Source: a virus. From it: 58,965 nt of DNA. Below the pieces are notes generated by a model that was not told where the DNA came from, did not search any database, and worked only from the letters and a program-made list of their open reading frames with translations. Where the stretch lies: the IMG/VR virus record IMGVR_UViG_3300005265_000005, positions 1 through 58,965 of that record; one strand, written 5' to 3'. The position numbers and the translations under genes were made by a program. Numbering within the stretch: the first letter of the stretch is position 1; each line of letters begins with the position of its first letter. Positions 15,189-23,687 of the stretch are shown in pieces.

Positions 15189-16157
15189 ATGGCACAGGTA
15201 AGTCAAGAAAAGACACCTAAAGTAACTAACACGGACGAAAGTCCAGCAAGTGAAGAGCAAACTTCACAAGAAGACATTAACCTTGTTGAGAAGGTAAAAA
15301 CCAAGATTGATGATAAAGAAGTTACAATTGGATATAATGAAGATGGAGAAATGTTGGTAGAGGAACTTCCAGAAGGAGTAGAAAACGAAGAGGAATTTCT
15401 TGAGAAAGTAAAGAATGATGCAAGAGTTCAGGAATTAGGCAGAACATTAAGCAAATATAAAACAGAAAGAACCCGCCAAAACGAATTACTAAAAGACTAT
15501 GATACTTTAAAAGAAAAATCAACTTTGCTGGCAGAGAAGGTAGCTAAATACGAAAAGGATTTAGCGGAGAGACAAAAAGAAATTGAACTTCTCAAGGCAA
15601 GCAAAGAAAAGGAAGAGTATCTAAAAACGGGAATGAATTACGAAACTGCTTATAATAATAAGTTAATGGAACTGCTTAATGTAAAAACTAAAGATGAAGC
15701 TGCAGAACTAATGGGAACGGTGCAATATTTAGACGCCTCTATAAAAGCACAGGCATTTGCACAAGCAGAGGCTTTAAAAACTTCCGTAAAAGCATCACAA
15801 GAAGCAATAAGACTTCAAGGTAAGAATATGGAACTATCCGCATTAGTAAAAGCAGATGGTAAATATTCACCAGAGAAAGTAATTGCATTTAGGGATGCAC
15901 ATAACATTTCTCATCTTTCACCAGAAGATGTATATGAATACTACAAACTGAAACACCCTCAACGAGATTTGGCAAAGGAATCTAATTTACGAGAGCAGAA
16001 ACGCTTATCAAAGATTAGAATTCTAAAGAAAAGTCGGGTATTGCCAAAAGCAACGGGAAGACTTGAAGATTTAACTATGGAAGAAGCTCAAGACTTAATT
16101 GAAAATCATCCCGACGATCCCCGAGTTATTGCTTTTAGCAAAAAACAAAATTGGTAA
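15189..16157 (+). CDS. Scaffolding protein
   Basis: The 322-residue acidic, helical protein begins MAQVSQEKTP, with GAAGGAG before the ATG (a TTG-initiated extension to 15156 is rejected). A low-complexity acidic N-terminus is followed by a coiled coil (residues ~70-150) and a basic C-terminus (KRLSKIRILKKSRVLPKA), the usual order of phage scaffolds. It lies directly before the coat gene. No protease is fused to it. Confidence 0.8.
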   Translation: MAQVSQEKTPKVTNTDESPASEEQTSQEDINLVEKVKTKIDDKEVTIGYNEDGEMLVEELPEGVENEEEFLEKVKNDARVQELGRTLSKYKTERTRQNELLKDYDTLKEKSTLLAEKVAKYEKDLAERQKEIELLKASKEKEEYLKTGMNYETAYNNKLMELLNVKTKDEAAELMGTVQYLDASIKAQAFAQAEALKTSVKASQEAIRLQGKNMELSALVKADGKYSPEKVIAFRDAHNISHLSPEDVYEYYKLKHPQRDLAKESNLREQKRLSKIRILKKSRVLPKATGRLEDLTMEEAQDLIENHPDDPRVIAFSKKQNW

Positions 16158-16169
16158 TAAGGAGTTATT

Positions 16170-17429
16170 ATGGGATTATCACCAAAAGACCTTAATAAGG
16201 TTATTCTAAATAAAAAATTAAGAGATGAATATAGGCAAAAGTTCTTTTTTGCTAATATGATAGGAGATGCAAACTATAATCCTGTTACAAACTTATGGAA
16301 TATGAGCGAAAGTCCTATTGAGAAATTTACCGACTTCAAATTAGGAGCTACAGGCAATAGTTTAGCAATCACAATGGTGAAAAATCTTTATGGATATGGA
16401 TTTGATGGTGAATCAACAGTGTTGAGTAATGAAAAAGAAGTTACCTTTGATATAGCAAAAATCTTTATTCATCTTAAACGACACGGAGTTAAAATTCCGA
16501 GCAAAGTTCAAGCACAGAAAATAGACTGGATGAACTTGGCAAAGATGTATCAACCAATTTTATCAAGATGGTTGGCAGGCTATCTTAATGCTGATGTTGT
16601 GGCTGCGGCACTTGAAGGATATTCACGACATGTAACTAACTCAGAAGCAAATAATGGGCTTGGAGTTACCAAGAAATATCCTAAAAACTTCTGGTTGTGG
16701 GACGGAGCAGGTTCAACTTGGACTGCTAATGCTCCAACCTTTAGCCAAACATCTGCAACTTATAAAGCCAGTCTTATAGCCAAAATGGGAACACTTGATA
16801 CAGCAGATATCTTTAATGCAAAGTTGGTTCAGTCTTTACCAGAAGTTGTAAGTCAATCAAACATACAGCCTTATCAATGGAAAGGAAAAGATGTTTATCC
16901 TGTTATTATCAGCACACGACAGGAGAAAACACTTAAAGCAGACTCAGCTTTCTATAATGTAGTAGCACAAGGAATGCCAAGAGGATATGAAAACCCTATG
17001 TTTAATAGTGCTTCATTTGTCTGGGGAAAATTCGTATTCTTTGTAGATGATGTAATTACTCGTATTGCATATCATAATTCAGGCGTTTTGGATTTCTTCA
17101 ATTATAGTGCAGGTGCAGATGATAGGGATAATTATACAGACCCATTAGATAGTCCAATGTATGAACAAGTTCAAATTCCTGGAACTAATCAGCATGTTGA
17201 TTGTGCTCTTATACTTGGAAAATCTTGTATTGGGTATGCACCATTTTCTGACGCCACATTTGAGGAAGAGGCAACGGATTATAAAATGGTAAAAGGAATG
17301 GCAATCGATAAATTTTATGGATTGGCAAGACTTACATTTTATGATAAGGAACTAATGGCTGACAGTGAAGTTATTCCTACATCTCAAGCAGATGACCAAC
17401 TTGCCGTTATAGGCACTTATGTAGCATAA
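16170..17429 (+). CDS. Major capsid protein (N4 gp56/DUF4043-like)
   Basis: A 419-residue protein in the coat position. FANMIGDANYNPVTNLWNMSE, GDGEST-like loop (YGFDGESTVLSNEKEVTFDI), a P-rich region around residue 175, and the conserved PVIISTRQEKTLKADSAFYNV...GMPRGYENPMFNSASFVWGKFVFFVDD block fit the DUF4043/N4gp56 coat family with an HK97 fold. AAGGAG precedes the ATG. Expression is probably high: strong SD and stable hairpin after the next gene. Confidence 0.87.
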   Translation: MGLSPKDLNKVILNKKLRDEYRQKFFFANMIGDANYNPVTNLWNMSESPIEKFTDFKLGATGNSLAITMVKNLYGYGFDGESTVLSNEKEVTFDIAKIFIHLKRHGVKIPSKVQAQKIDWMNLAKMYQPILSRWLAGYLNADVVAAALEGYSRHVTNSEANNGLGVTKKYPKNFWLWDGAGSTWTANAPTFSQTSATYKASLIAKMGTLDTADIFNAKLVQSLPEVVSQSNIQPYQWKGKDVYPVIISTRQEKTLKADSAFYNVVAQGMPRGYENPMFNSASFVWGKFVFFVDDVITRIAYHNSGVLDFFNYSAGADDRDNYTDPLDSPMYEQVQIPGTNQHVDCALILGKSCIGYAPFSDATFEEEATDYKMVKGMAIDKFYGLARLTFYDKELMADSEVIPTSQADDQLAVIGTYVA

Positions 17430-17439
17430 AGGAGCAACA

Positions 17440-17859
17440 ATGGACTTAACAAAAAAAGAAATACAGCAACTTATGTGTCAGCAAATTGTTCCACTTAAAG
17501 TAACAATGGAAGGCACAGGAAGTGCAACAGCAAAACTCTATCCTGGATATAAACTTGTAGTGGTGGCTGATGCCGCACAAGCAAGTAAATATATCAATGT
17601 TTCAACACCGATTGGTTTCAAACTTGTTGATGTAAAAACTATTCATCAAGACGCAACCGCTTGCACAGTTCAAGCAAAGAATACCAATGCGGCAATAACT
17701 GATGCAATTTCCATAGCTGCAAGTGACAAAGACATTGACAGAGCGGGAGAAATTGACGATGCGGCTTATGAATTTTCTGCAGATGACGATGATTTAAGAT
17801 TTGCAATTGGCACAGGAGCATTTACGGGAATAATTATTTGTGATATTGTGCCCGTATAA
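17440..17859 (+). CDS. Putative head decoration/minor capsid protein (139 aa)
   Basis: A small beta-rich protein directly after the coat gene with its own AAAGGAGC site. Its composition (Ala/Asp/Thr-rich, ITDAISIAASDKDIDRAG) and position are usual for capsid decoration proteins. No sequence motif proves it. Confidence 0.6.
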   Translation: MDLTKKEIQQLMCQQIVPLKVTMEGTGSATAKLYPGYKLVVVADAAQASKYINVSTPIGFKLVDVKTIHQDATACTVQAKNTNAAITDAISIAASDKDIDRAGEIDDAAYEFSADDDDLRFAIGTGAFTGIIICDIVPV

Positions 17860-17868
17860 TCAATAAAA

Positions 17869-17903
17869 TATGGAGGGCAGAGATAAATTTTCTGCTCTCC
17901 ATA
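17869..17903 (+). promoter_or_regulatory. 13-bp mRNA hairpin after the capsid genes
   Basis: TATGGAGGGCAGA (17869-17881) pairs with TCTGCTCTCCATA (17891-17903) with one G-U around a 9-nt loop. There is no T-run, so it is unlikely to terminate. It probably stabilises or processes the coat mRNA, or lowers readthrough into downstream genes. Confidence 0.65.
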
Positions 17904-17916
17904 CCTAAGAGGGACA

Positions 17917-18279
17917 ATGAAAATATACACAACATCAACCAATGGAATTTTTGAAATATCAACAAAAAAATTACGAATAGACTTAAGCAACACAAGTAAA
18001 GAAAATCCACAAGAAGTTTCTGATGAAATAGGAAAGGCTCTTTTGAATGGTGGAACAGGAGTAATTTTTGAAGTTAAAAATGGAGATACGGAACAAATTA
18101 AAAACAAAAGGACAAATGATACCACCAAAGAGATAAAAGTCGCACCAGCGTCAGATATGAAGGGATTAGAAGGCAAGAAACGGAACGAGTTATATAAATT
18201 AGCCAGAGAAAAGGGGTATAAAGAAAAATATATTGATTCAAGCAAAGAAGGCCTAATTGAGTTTTTGGAGAAATTATGA
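17917..18279 (+). CDS. Hypothetical protein with C-terminal HeH/SAP-like fold (120 aa)
   Basis: The last ~40 residues (MKGLEGKKRNELYKLAREKGYKEKY...LIEFLEKL) resemble HeH/LEM/SAP helix-extension-helix modules seen in phage head-tail region proteins. The N-terminal half is beta-rich (MKIYTTSTNGIFEISTKKLRIDL). AGAGGGAC precedes the ATG; the stop overlaps the next gene. Confidence 0.6.
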   Translation: MKIYTTSTNGIFEISTKKLRIDLSNTSKENPQEVSDEIGKALLNGGTGVIFEVKNGDTEQIKNKRTNDTTKEIKVAPASDMKGLEGKKRNELYKLAREKGYKEKYIDSSKEGLIEFLEKL

Positions 18280-18488
18280 AATCAACACATGTAGTAATAG
18301 TTAGAAAAGGACAGGAAGAGTTCAAAAAAGTTAAAAAATTATGTAAAAATAAACCTTTTATTGAATGGTATGAAGGTGTTTTTTGTATAATCGGAAATTT
18401 TAATGAAGATGACATAAAAGAATTTGAATATTATGATGTCAAAGAAGATTGGCAGACCAAATCAGGTTTTTTTGATAGACCATTATAA
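18276..18488 (+). CDS. Hypothetical protein (70 aa)
   Basis: Overlaps the previous stop by ATGA. A compact alpha/beta protein (STHVVIVRKGQEEFKKVKKL...). No family recognised. Confidence 0.65.
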   Translation: MKSTHVVIVRKGQEEFKKVKKLCKNKPFIEWYEGVFCIIGNFNEDDIKEFEYYDVKEDWQTKSGFFDRPL

Positions 18489-18497
18489 GGAGATATT

Positions 18498-18941
18498 GTG
18501 GCAAATTTAGATAAATCAGCAATTGTAACAGATGCAACAATAATAGCAAAATTTTGGACAGATTTATATGATGCTTTAACTGGAGATACTATCTATGATA
18601 ATGTTAGTTCTTTGATAAGAGGTGTGAAAGTTTATAGAATACAATTAGCTTTTGGTGGTGAGAACGATCCCCAAATTGTCTATACTTACGAGAATACACT
18701 TGGTGGCACTGTTGTATGGACAAGGACGGATGTAGGCACATTTATGGGAACTCTTTCAGGTGCATTTCCTCCAGACAAAACACATATTTTGATGCAAATG
18801 CAAGGTGAATGGAAAGCCAGACCTGTTATATCGGCAATAGCTGGAAATGTTGTTATCTTTAAGTTAATTGATACCACAACAGGCAACGCAATGGACGATA
18901 CAGGTCATTATTGTTTTATACAAATTTTAGTATATCCATAA
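18498..18941 (+). CDS. Putative structural protein (147 aa), GTG start
   Basis: AAGGAG precedes the GTG. It is beta-rich with an even hydrophobic pattern and no repeats, in the head-tail completion region. Its TAA overlaps the next ATG (TAATG). No family recognised. Confidence 0.65.
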   Translation: MANLDKSAIVTDATIIAKFWTDLYDALTGDTIYDNVSSLIRGVKVYRIQLAFGGENDPQIVYTYENTLGGTVVWTRTDVGTFMGTLSGAFPPDKTHILMQMQGEWKARPVISAIAGNVVIFKLIDTTTGNAMDDTGHYCFIQILVYP

Positions 18942-19933
18942 TGAAAATATTAGTAAGTGATGTAGAAGAAGCGCACGCAAATGCGTGTAAAAACAAAATA
19001 GAAGAGGAATGTCCAACTGCGGAAGTTATAATACGCTGGGATCCCCACGAATCTCTAAATAATAGTGTTGTTTATGCATTATCCCACGATGTTGACATTA
19101 TTTCAAGAAGCACGACTGGACTTTCAGACGCAAGAAATGAAAACGAGGGAGACAATGCTTGGGCTGGGCTTAATCCAAATAGTAAAATTGGATTAGCAGT
19201 AATAGGAACGGATAAAATAAATTGGAGAGTTGGTATAGTCCACGCTCTTGGCTCTAATTCTCATATAAGAGATACCGACCCGTCAAGATTGGATATTATT
19301 TGTGCGGTAAGTGGGGGAGATGGTTCTGGAAATTGTGTTGCTTCTTACGGACCAGGGTTAGAATTTTTTTGTGATGAAGAGACTACGCAAAGTTATTCAA
19401 CGGCAAGAATAGCTGGAATTATAGGTCAACTTATGATAGACCATCCGACTTGGAATTTTCACGATGCACGGCAGGCATTGAGACAAACGGCAAGTTTTTA
19501 TAATACTGGCTGGGTTGAGGATGGGGGTTACGGAGCAGTTGATAAAGTTTCAGCAAATACAGTAGAAAATTTAGCATTAAGCTCTCCAACAAGAAAAGAA
19601 ATAACCATAATTCCAATTTCAAGAAAAGTGCAATTAAATTGGAAAAATCAAGAACAATCAGCATTTTCCAAAACCGTAATTGCAAAATTTAATACAGAAC
19701 CGAATAGAGATGATATACCAACAGAAGAAGAGATTATTTATGAGGGGGTTGGAGAAAACTATGATTATGAGTATGGTTCATCTTTCGGAACTTTTTGGTT
19801 AGTGTTCTTTACACAAGGCAGTTATTCATTGATTGAGAGCTTTGATAAATACCAAAGAGAGTTTACTTCTTATGAAAATCAAAGATTATTAAATGGAGCA
19901 TTACAAAGTCCTTTGATAGGAGGTTTATCATAA
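18941..19933 (+). CDS. Subtilisin-like (S8) protein with degenerate triad plus C-terminal beta domain
   Basis: The start at 18941 overlaps the previous stop. Residues ~40-190 follow the second half of a subtilase: HDVDIISRSTTG, then DIICAVSGGDGSGNCVASYGPG, then TTQSYSTARIAGIIGQLM, where the Ser of QS aligns with the catalytic Ser of GTSxA. I cannot find the Asp-Thr/Ser-Gly or His-Gly-Thr-His motifs, so two triad residues seem lost or displaced. Residues ~205-330 look like an FN3-type domain (ITIIPISRKVQLNWKN). Probably structural rather than an active protease. Confidence 0.6.
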   Translation: MKILVSDVEEAHANACKNKIEEECPTAEVIIRWDPHESLNNSVVYALSHDVDIISRSTTGLSDARNENEGDNAWAGLNPNSKIGLAVIGTDKINWRVGIVHALGSNSHIRDTDPSRLDIICAVSGGDGSGNCVASYGPGLEFFCDEETTQSYSTARIAGIIGQLMIDHPTWNFHDARQALRQTASFYNTGWVEDGGYGAVDKVSANTVENLALSSPTRKEITIIPISRKVQLNWKNQEQSAFSKTVIAKFNTEPNRDDIPTEEEIIYEGVGENYDYEYGSSFGTFWLVFFTQGSYSLIESFDKYQREFTSYENQRLLNGALQSPLIGGLS

Positions 19934-20322
19934 ACGAAATTGACACATATTATTTAGATTTGTTACCTGACCGTATTCCCTTTTTGGTTCAATGTAGAAA
20001 TGAAACGGGAGCAAAAGCAAATCCGTCTGCAATAAGTATCTTGATTTACGAAGAAGACAATTCTGAATTTTCATCTTCGGAGATATTTCCCGAAAGCAAT
20101 GCCTCCAAGATTGGGTTAGCAAAGATAGGAATAGATAAAATTTATGCTTATGGAATTATCAAAACAAATAATAAGATTGGCTTATATAATTTATTAATTC
20201 CAAAATTATTATTTAGTGCAAATAAACAATATAGGGTTTTGTGGGAAGTTACAGTAAACGGTAGAGAAACTACAAAAGAGGAACAATTTTTAATGTGTAA
20301 CAGTTCAAATTTTTATGGATAA
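19930..20322 (+). CDS. Tail-associated beta protein, first of tandem pair (non-canonical start)
   Basis: Homologous to the next gene: both have YLDLxPDxIPFxVQC, PSAxSxxIYEE, FSSS, GLYxxLIPK and LWExTV. By that alignment the protein must begin upstream of the only standard in-frame start (TTG 19960). TAGGAGG at 19917-19923 is correctly spaced for ATA at 19930, overlapping the previous stop (ATAA). An AUA/AUU start or coupled reinitiation is therefore likely. The exact start is uncertain. Confidence 0.62.
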   Translation: MNEIDTYYLDLLPDRIPFLVQCRNETGAKANPSAISILIYEEDNSEFSSSEIFPESNASKIGLAKIGIDKIYAYGIIKTNNKIGLYNLLIPKLLFSANKQYRVLWEVTVNGRETTKEEQFLMCNSSNFYG

Positions 20323-20324
20323 TT

Positions 20325-20894
20325 ATGAAGAACTTATATCTTGATTTACAGCCAGACTACATACCGTTTGTAGTGCAATGCACCAAAGCTGCAGGGGATA
20401 AAATTGACCCGAGTGCGAGTAGTTTAATTATTTATGAAGAGAATGGTGGAGACACTGATTTTTCAAGTTCACAAATTACAGGTAGTCCTTTTACTATATC
20501 AAAGATAAATTCAAAGACGGGATTATACGGCGTATTAATTCCAAAATCTTCTTTTACTGCTGGAAAATACTATTTATGTTTATGGGAACTAACGGTAGAT
20601 GATATAGCAACCGCGGGTCAGGAATTATATTTTTGTTGTAATGCGGAAAGTTTTAAAAATTATTCTGCTGGAGCGTATAAAAAAACATATACCGTAAATG
20701 ATACTGACGGAAATCCATTATTAGGGGTAAGAGTAGATGTAACAACAGATGAGGCAGGCGAAACAAAGATAGCATCGGGAGTAACGGATAGTGCAGGGGA
20801 AGTTACATTTTACTTACCCGCGGGCACAGTTTATATGTGGCGATATAAAAGGGGTTATACTTTTGATAACCCAGACACAGAGGTGGTAGAATGA
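20325..20894 (+). CDS. Tail-associated protein with carboxypeptidase-regulatory-like domain
   Basis: Residues 1-110 duplicate the previous gene. Residues ~120-189 (KKTYTVNDTDGNPLLGVRVDVTTDEAGETKIASGVTDSAGEVTFYLPAGTVYMWR) form a CarboxypepD_reg-like/Ig-type beta sandwich often found on tail proteins and adhesins, suggesting an exposed binding module. It begins two bases after its paralogue and overlaps the next gene by ATGA. Confidence 0.68.
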   Translation: MKNLYLDLQPDYIPFVVQCTKAAGDKIDPSASSLIIYEENGGDTDFSSSQITGSPFTISKINSKTGLYGVLIPKSSFTAGKYYLCLWELTVDDIATAGQELYFCCNAESFKNYSAGAYKKTYTVNDTDGNPLLGVRVDVTTDEAGETKIASGVTDSAGEVTFYLPAGTVYMWRYKRGYTFDNPDTEVVE

Positions 20895-21538
20895 GTGATT
20901 GGACAGGAACAGGAACAAAAATAAGTCCTGCACGACACACCTTCAAAGACCTAATTAACAAAGTGCAACTTGAGGAAGCAAAAATTTCCGTAGAAACCAT
21001 AAGGGAATACTTTGAAAACTTTGTAATGGAAATAGGGTTAGAATTAAGAAAAATAGAGGAACGAACAATAGATGTTTCGGCAACAGATAATTTTTCTTTA
21101 CCTGCTGATGTAATTTCAGTTTATGAAACATATTTAGATAATGTATTGGTAGAACCGATGAGTTGGGAAGACTATAAAACTGGAACATATTCTTCAAACA
21201 AATACTGTTATATTGATAATGCAGACAGAAAAATATACTTTCCAAATGATTTAGATGGCACAGAAGAACTAAAAATATTAGCAACAGTATCTATTGATTC
21301 GGTAGACGAGATAGATTCAACAACCGAGTTAGATATACCGAATCATTATTTTTTATTAGCGGTTTACTATATTCTAAAGGAGGTTTTTCATACCAGCAAA
21401 TTTTTCAATGAAAGTGAGATAGTAAGATTTGAGAGAAAATATAATAATTTATTAATCAAAATCAAGGCGAATCCTGTGGATATTAAACGAAAATCAACAA
21501 TGGAGCAATTAGACGGATATAATTTAGAATATACTTAA
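20891..21538 (+). CDS. Putative head-tail adaptor protein (215 aa)
   Basis: A helical N-terminus, then FSLPADVISVYETYLDN..., a segment typical of phage adaptor or tail-tube proteins, then PNHYFLLAVYYILKEVF. The position between capsid and tail genes fits a ring protein joined to the portal. No catalytic motif. Confidence 0.55.
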   Translation: MSDWTGTGTKISPARHTFKDLINKVQLEEAKISVETIREYFENFVMEIGLELRKIEERTIDVSATDNFSLPADVISVYETYLDNVLVEPMSWEDYKTGTYSSNKYCYIDNADRKIYFPNDLDGTEELKILATVSIDSVDEIDSTTELDIPNHYFLLAVYYILKEVFHTSKFFNESEIVRFERKYNNLLIKIKANPVDIKRKSTMEQLDGYNLEYT

Positions 21539-21549
21539 CGAGGAATACT

Positions 21550-22227
21550 ATGGAATTTAAAATGAAAACAGCAGTGCAAAAAATATGTGAAAAAGTTGGA
21601 GACACAGAATATAAAACCTATTGCACAAATACCGCGGTCTCTGGGTATGACGGAAGGGCAAAATCGGCTTTTTGGGAAAGTGTATTTGCAATTATTTCAG
21701 ATATGTATAAAGATAAAACAAGAAATGAAGAAACCGAAGGAGAAAGTGCAAGCATAAGCAATATTTTTTCACAAGAGGACATTAGGGGTTTAATTACCAT
21801 AGAGGAAAACATACCATTATCAAAAATAACAGGAAAATTATCTTATTCATCTTTAACAGAAACACTATACAAAATAATAGATATATTTCCTAATCCTGAT
21901 AATTCTAATCAGTTAGCAATGTTTTTGAAAAAAATAAATATAGATTATTTTAAGGGAATAAAAGGCAAAGATTTAGTGCCTGATGATACACTATATTGGT
22001 ATCCTGTTGGAGACGGAATAATTTTTTATCCTAGAGGAAACATATCCGATACAGATAATCAGGTTAGTATAATGTTTATAAAAGATATTGATGTTTCAGA
22101 ATGGGACTATGGAGCAACTCCAAGCGGGGACGAAAAAGATTTAACAGATTTATTTTCTGTCGCTTTTATTTACAAAGCAATAGAATTGGCAGCACAAAAG
22201 ATAGAAAGCGAAAAAGAAAAAATATAA
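21550..22227 (+). CDS. Putative head-tail connector component (225 aa)
   Basis: The N-terminal helix region (AFWESVFAIISDMYKDK) and a late DLTDLFSVAFIYKAIELAAQKIESEKEK helix are typical of connector/adaptor subunits. GAGGAA precedes the ATG. No known family recognised with certainty. Confidence 0.5.
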   Translation: MEFKMKTAVQKICEKVGDTEYKTYCTNTAVSGYDGRAKSAFWESVFAIISDMYKDKTRNEETEGESASISNIFSQEDIRGLITIEENIPLSKITGKLSYSSLTETLYKIIDIFPNPDNSNQLAMFLKKINIDYFKGIKGKDLVPDDTLYWYPVGDGIIFYPRGNISDTDNQVSIMFIKDIDVSEWDYGATPSGDEKDLTDLFSVAFIYKAIELAAQKIESEKEKI

Positions 22228-22239
22228 AAAGGAGAGATT

Positions 22240-22854
22240 ATGGCATTGGTATCATTTAAGACTATAAAAGACTTGATTTTACAGGTTTTACCTGAAAGCA
22301 AGTTTTCATTGGGGTTGATTTATGATGGTATTAACAGAAGCATCAGGACATTAAGTTCGGAGGGCAGTTTAAACGACTTAATGCCTGAAAGAAGGGAAAC
22401 CATGACAGTAAGTTCTGATGGAGAATTTAATCTTTCAGATTTAACTTATCAGCATTTAAGAACAGAAAAAGTATATGACCCAAGCGGAAATGAATGTTTA
22501 AGAAGAGGAAGAGAGGCATTTAAAACTGGCTTTGTTGCACAAGGAGATTTAATATACGCACAAGAAGGCGGAAAAATTTATGTCAATCCAGAGACCGATG
22601 AATACGATTACGAAATAGTTTATCGTTCATTTTTACCAAGATTTACTTCTTTCGGAGCATCTGGGGAAGGAACTACTATAAACATCAACAAGTATTTTAT
22701 TAACGCAATCAAAAATCTAACCATAGCAAATTTATCTCAAGCAAAAAACTATGGAATTGAGAACAAAATACCCCAAACTTACCAAGACAAGTATTTTAAA
22801 AATCTTGTCAAATTACAAAGTATAGCAAAGGGTAAGAAGGAAGAGGAGTTATAA
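22240..22854 (+). CDS. Tail adaptor-like protein, first of paralogous pair (204 aa)
   Basis: Shares with the next gene VSFKTIKDLILQVLP, GLIYDGINRSIRTLS, NDLMPERRE, LTYQHLRTEKVYD, YEIVYRSFLPRFTSF and IANLSQAKNYG. This pattern resembles podoviral tail-tube adaptor proteins. Its stop is TAATG, overlapping the second copy. AAAGGAG precedes the ATG. Confidence 0.62.
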   Translation: MALVSFKTIKDLILQVLPESKFSLGLIYDGINRSIRTLSSEGSLNDLMPERRETMTVSSDGEFNLSDLTYQHLRTEKVYDPSGNECLRRGREAFKTGFVAQGDLIYAQEGGKIYVNPETDEYDYEIVYRSFLPRFTSFGASGEGTTININKYFINAIKNLTIANLSQAKNYGIENKIPQTYQDKYFKNLVKLQSIAKGKKEEEL

Positions 22855-23681
22855 TGGCAGTTACATTCAAAGATTTACTGGAAGAGGTTTATCAAGTTCT
22901 TCCAAGCACGGGCGAGAAAGGAATTGCACCAAAAGCGGTTTATGATGCCATAAATGGAGCAATTGATGAATTAAGTGCCGAAAGTGGTATTAAAAACCTT
23001 ATGCCAGAACGAACAGAATACATTGAAATTGATGCTAATAATGAATATGCTTTATCTAATTTAGACTACCAACACATAAAAACAGAGCATATAAGAAATG
23101 AAAAAGGCAACAGGTGTGATAGAAAATCAAGGGAATTTCTTAAAACAATATCTTCGCCTGGAGAAAAGAAATATGCACAGGAAAGCGAAATAATTACAGT
23201 AAGTCCTGCAGCTCCAACCACACAAGCATCAATAATCTTTAGCGAAACAGGTAATACCCTAACAGATGAAACACAACATTTTTTAACCGATGGTTTTGCT
23301 GTTGGTCAAAAAATATATGTTTCGGGTGCATCAAACGAAGGAAATAATGGAATTAAGACCATAATAGATGTTAGTGATATTGTAATAGCGGTAGAAGAAA
23401 GTATTGTCAGCGAAGGTCCTACGGCCGTTACAATAGGCCTTGCCTATGAAATAGTTTATCGACACGCATTACCCACATTTTCAAGTTTTGATGGTGCATC
23501 GGAAATTGATATAGACGAATATTTTGTTCCAGCCATTGTTCATTTAACCATTGCAAACATAGCACAAGCAAAGGGTTATGGTGCAGAAACGGGTATATCC
23601 GATAGATATTTTGCTATATACAACAAGGATGTAGAAGGTTTAGTCAACATAATGACCAAAAAGAAGCAAGTGCAGTTATAA
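22854..23681 (+). CDS. Tail adaptor-like protein, second paralogue with inserted domain (275 aa)
   Basis: Same frame as the preceding protein but with ~75 extra residues (about 120-195) between ITVSP and YEIVYR. The insert (TLTDETQHFLTDGFAVGQKIYVSGASNEGNNGIKTIIDV...) is a small beta domain widespread in phage structural proteins. Gain of this insert after duplication suggests it fills a distinct place in the tail ring or carries a surface function. Confidence 0.65.
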   Translation: MAVTFKDLLEEVYQVLPSTGEKGIAPKAVYDAINGAIDELSAESGIKNLMPERTEYIEIDANNEYALSNLDYQHIKTEHIRNEKGNRCDRKSREFLKTISSPGEKKYAQESEIITVSPAAPTTQASIIFSETGNTLTDETQHFLTDGFAVGQKIYVSGASNEGNNGIKTIIDVSDIVIAVEESIVSEGPTAVTIGLAYEIVYRHALPTFSSFDGASEIDIDEYFVPAIVHLTIANIAQAKGYGAETGISDRYFAIYNKDVEGLVNIMTKKKQVQL

Positions 23682-23687
23682 TTTAAG

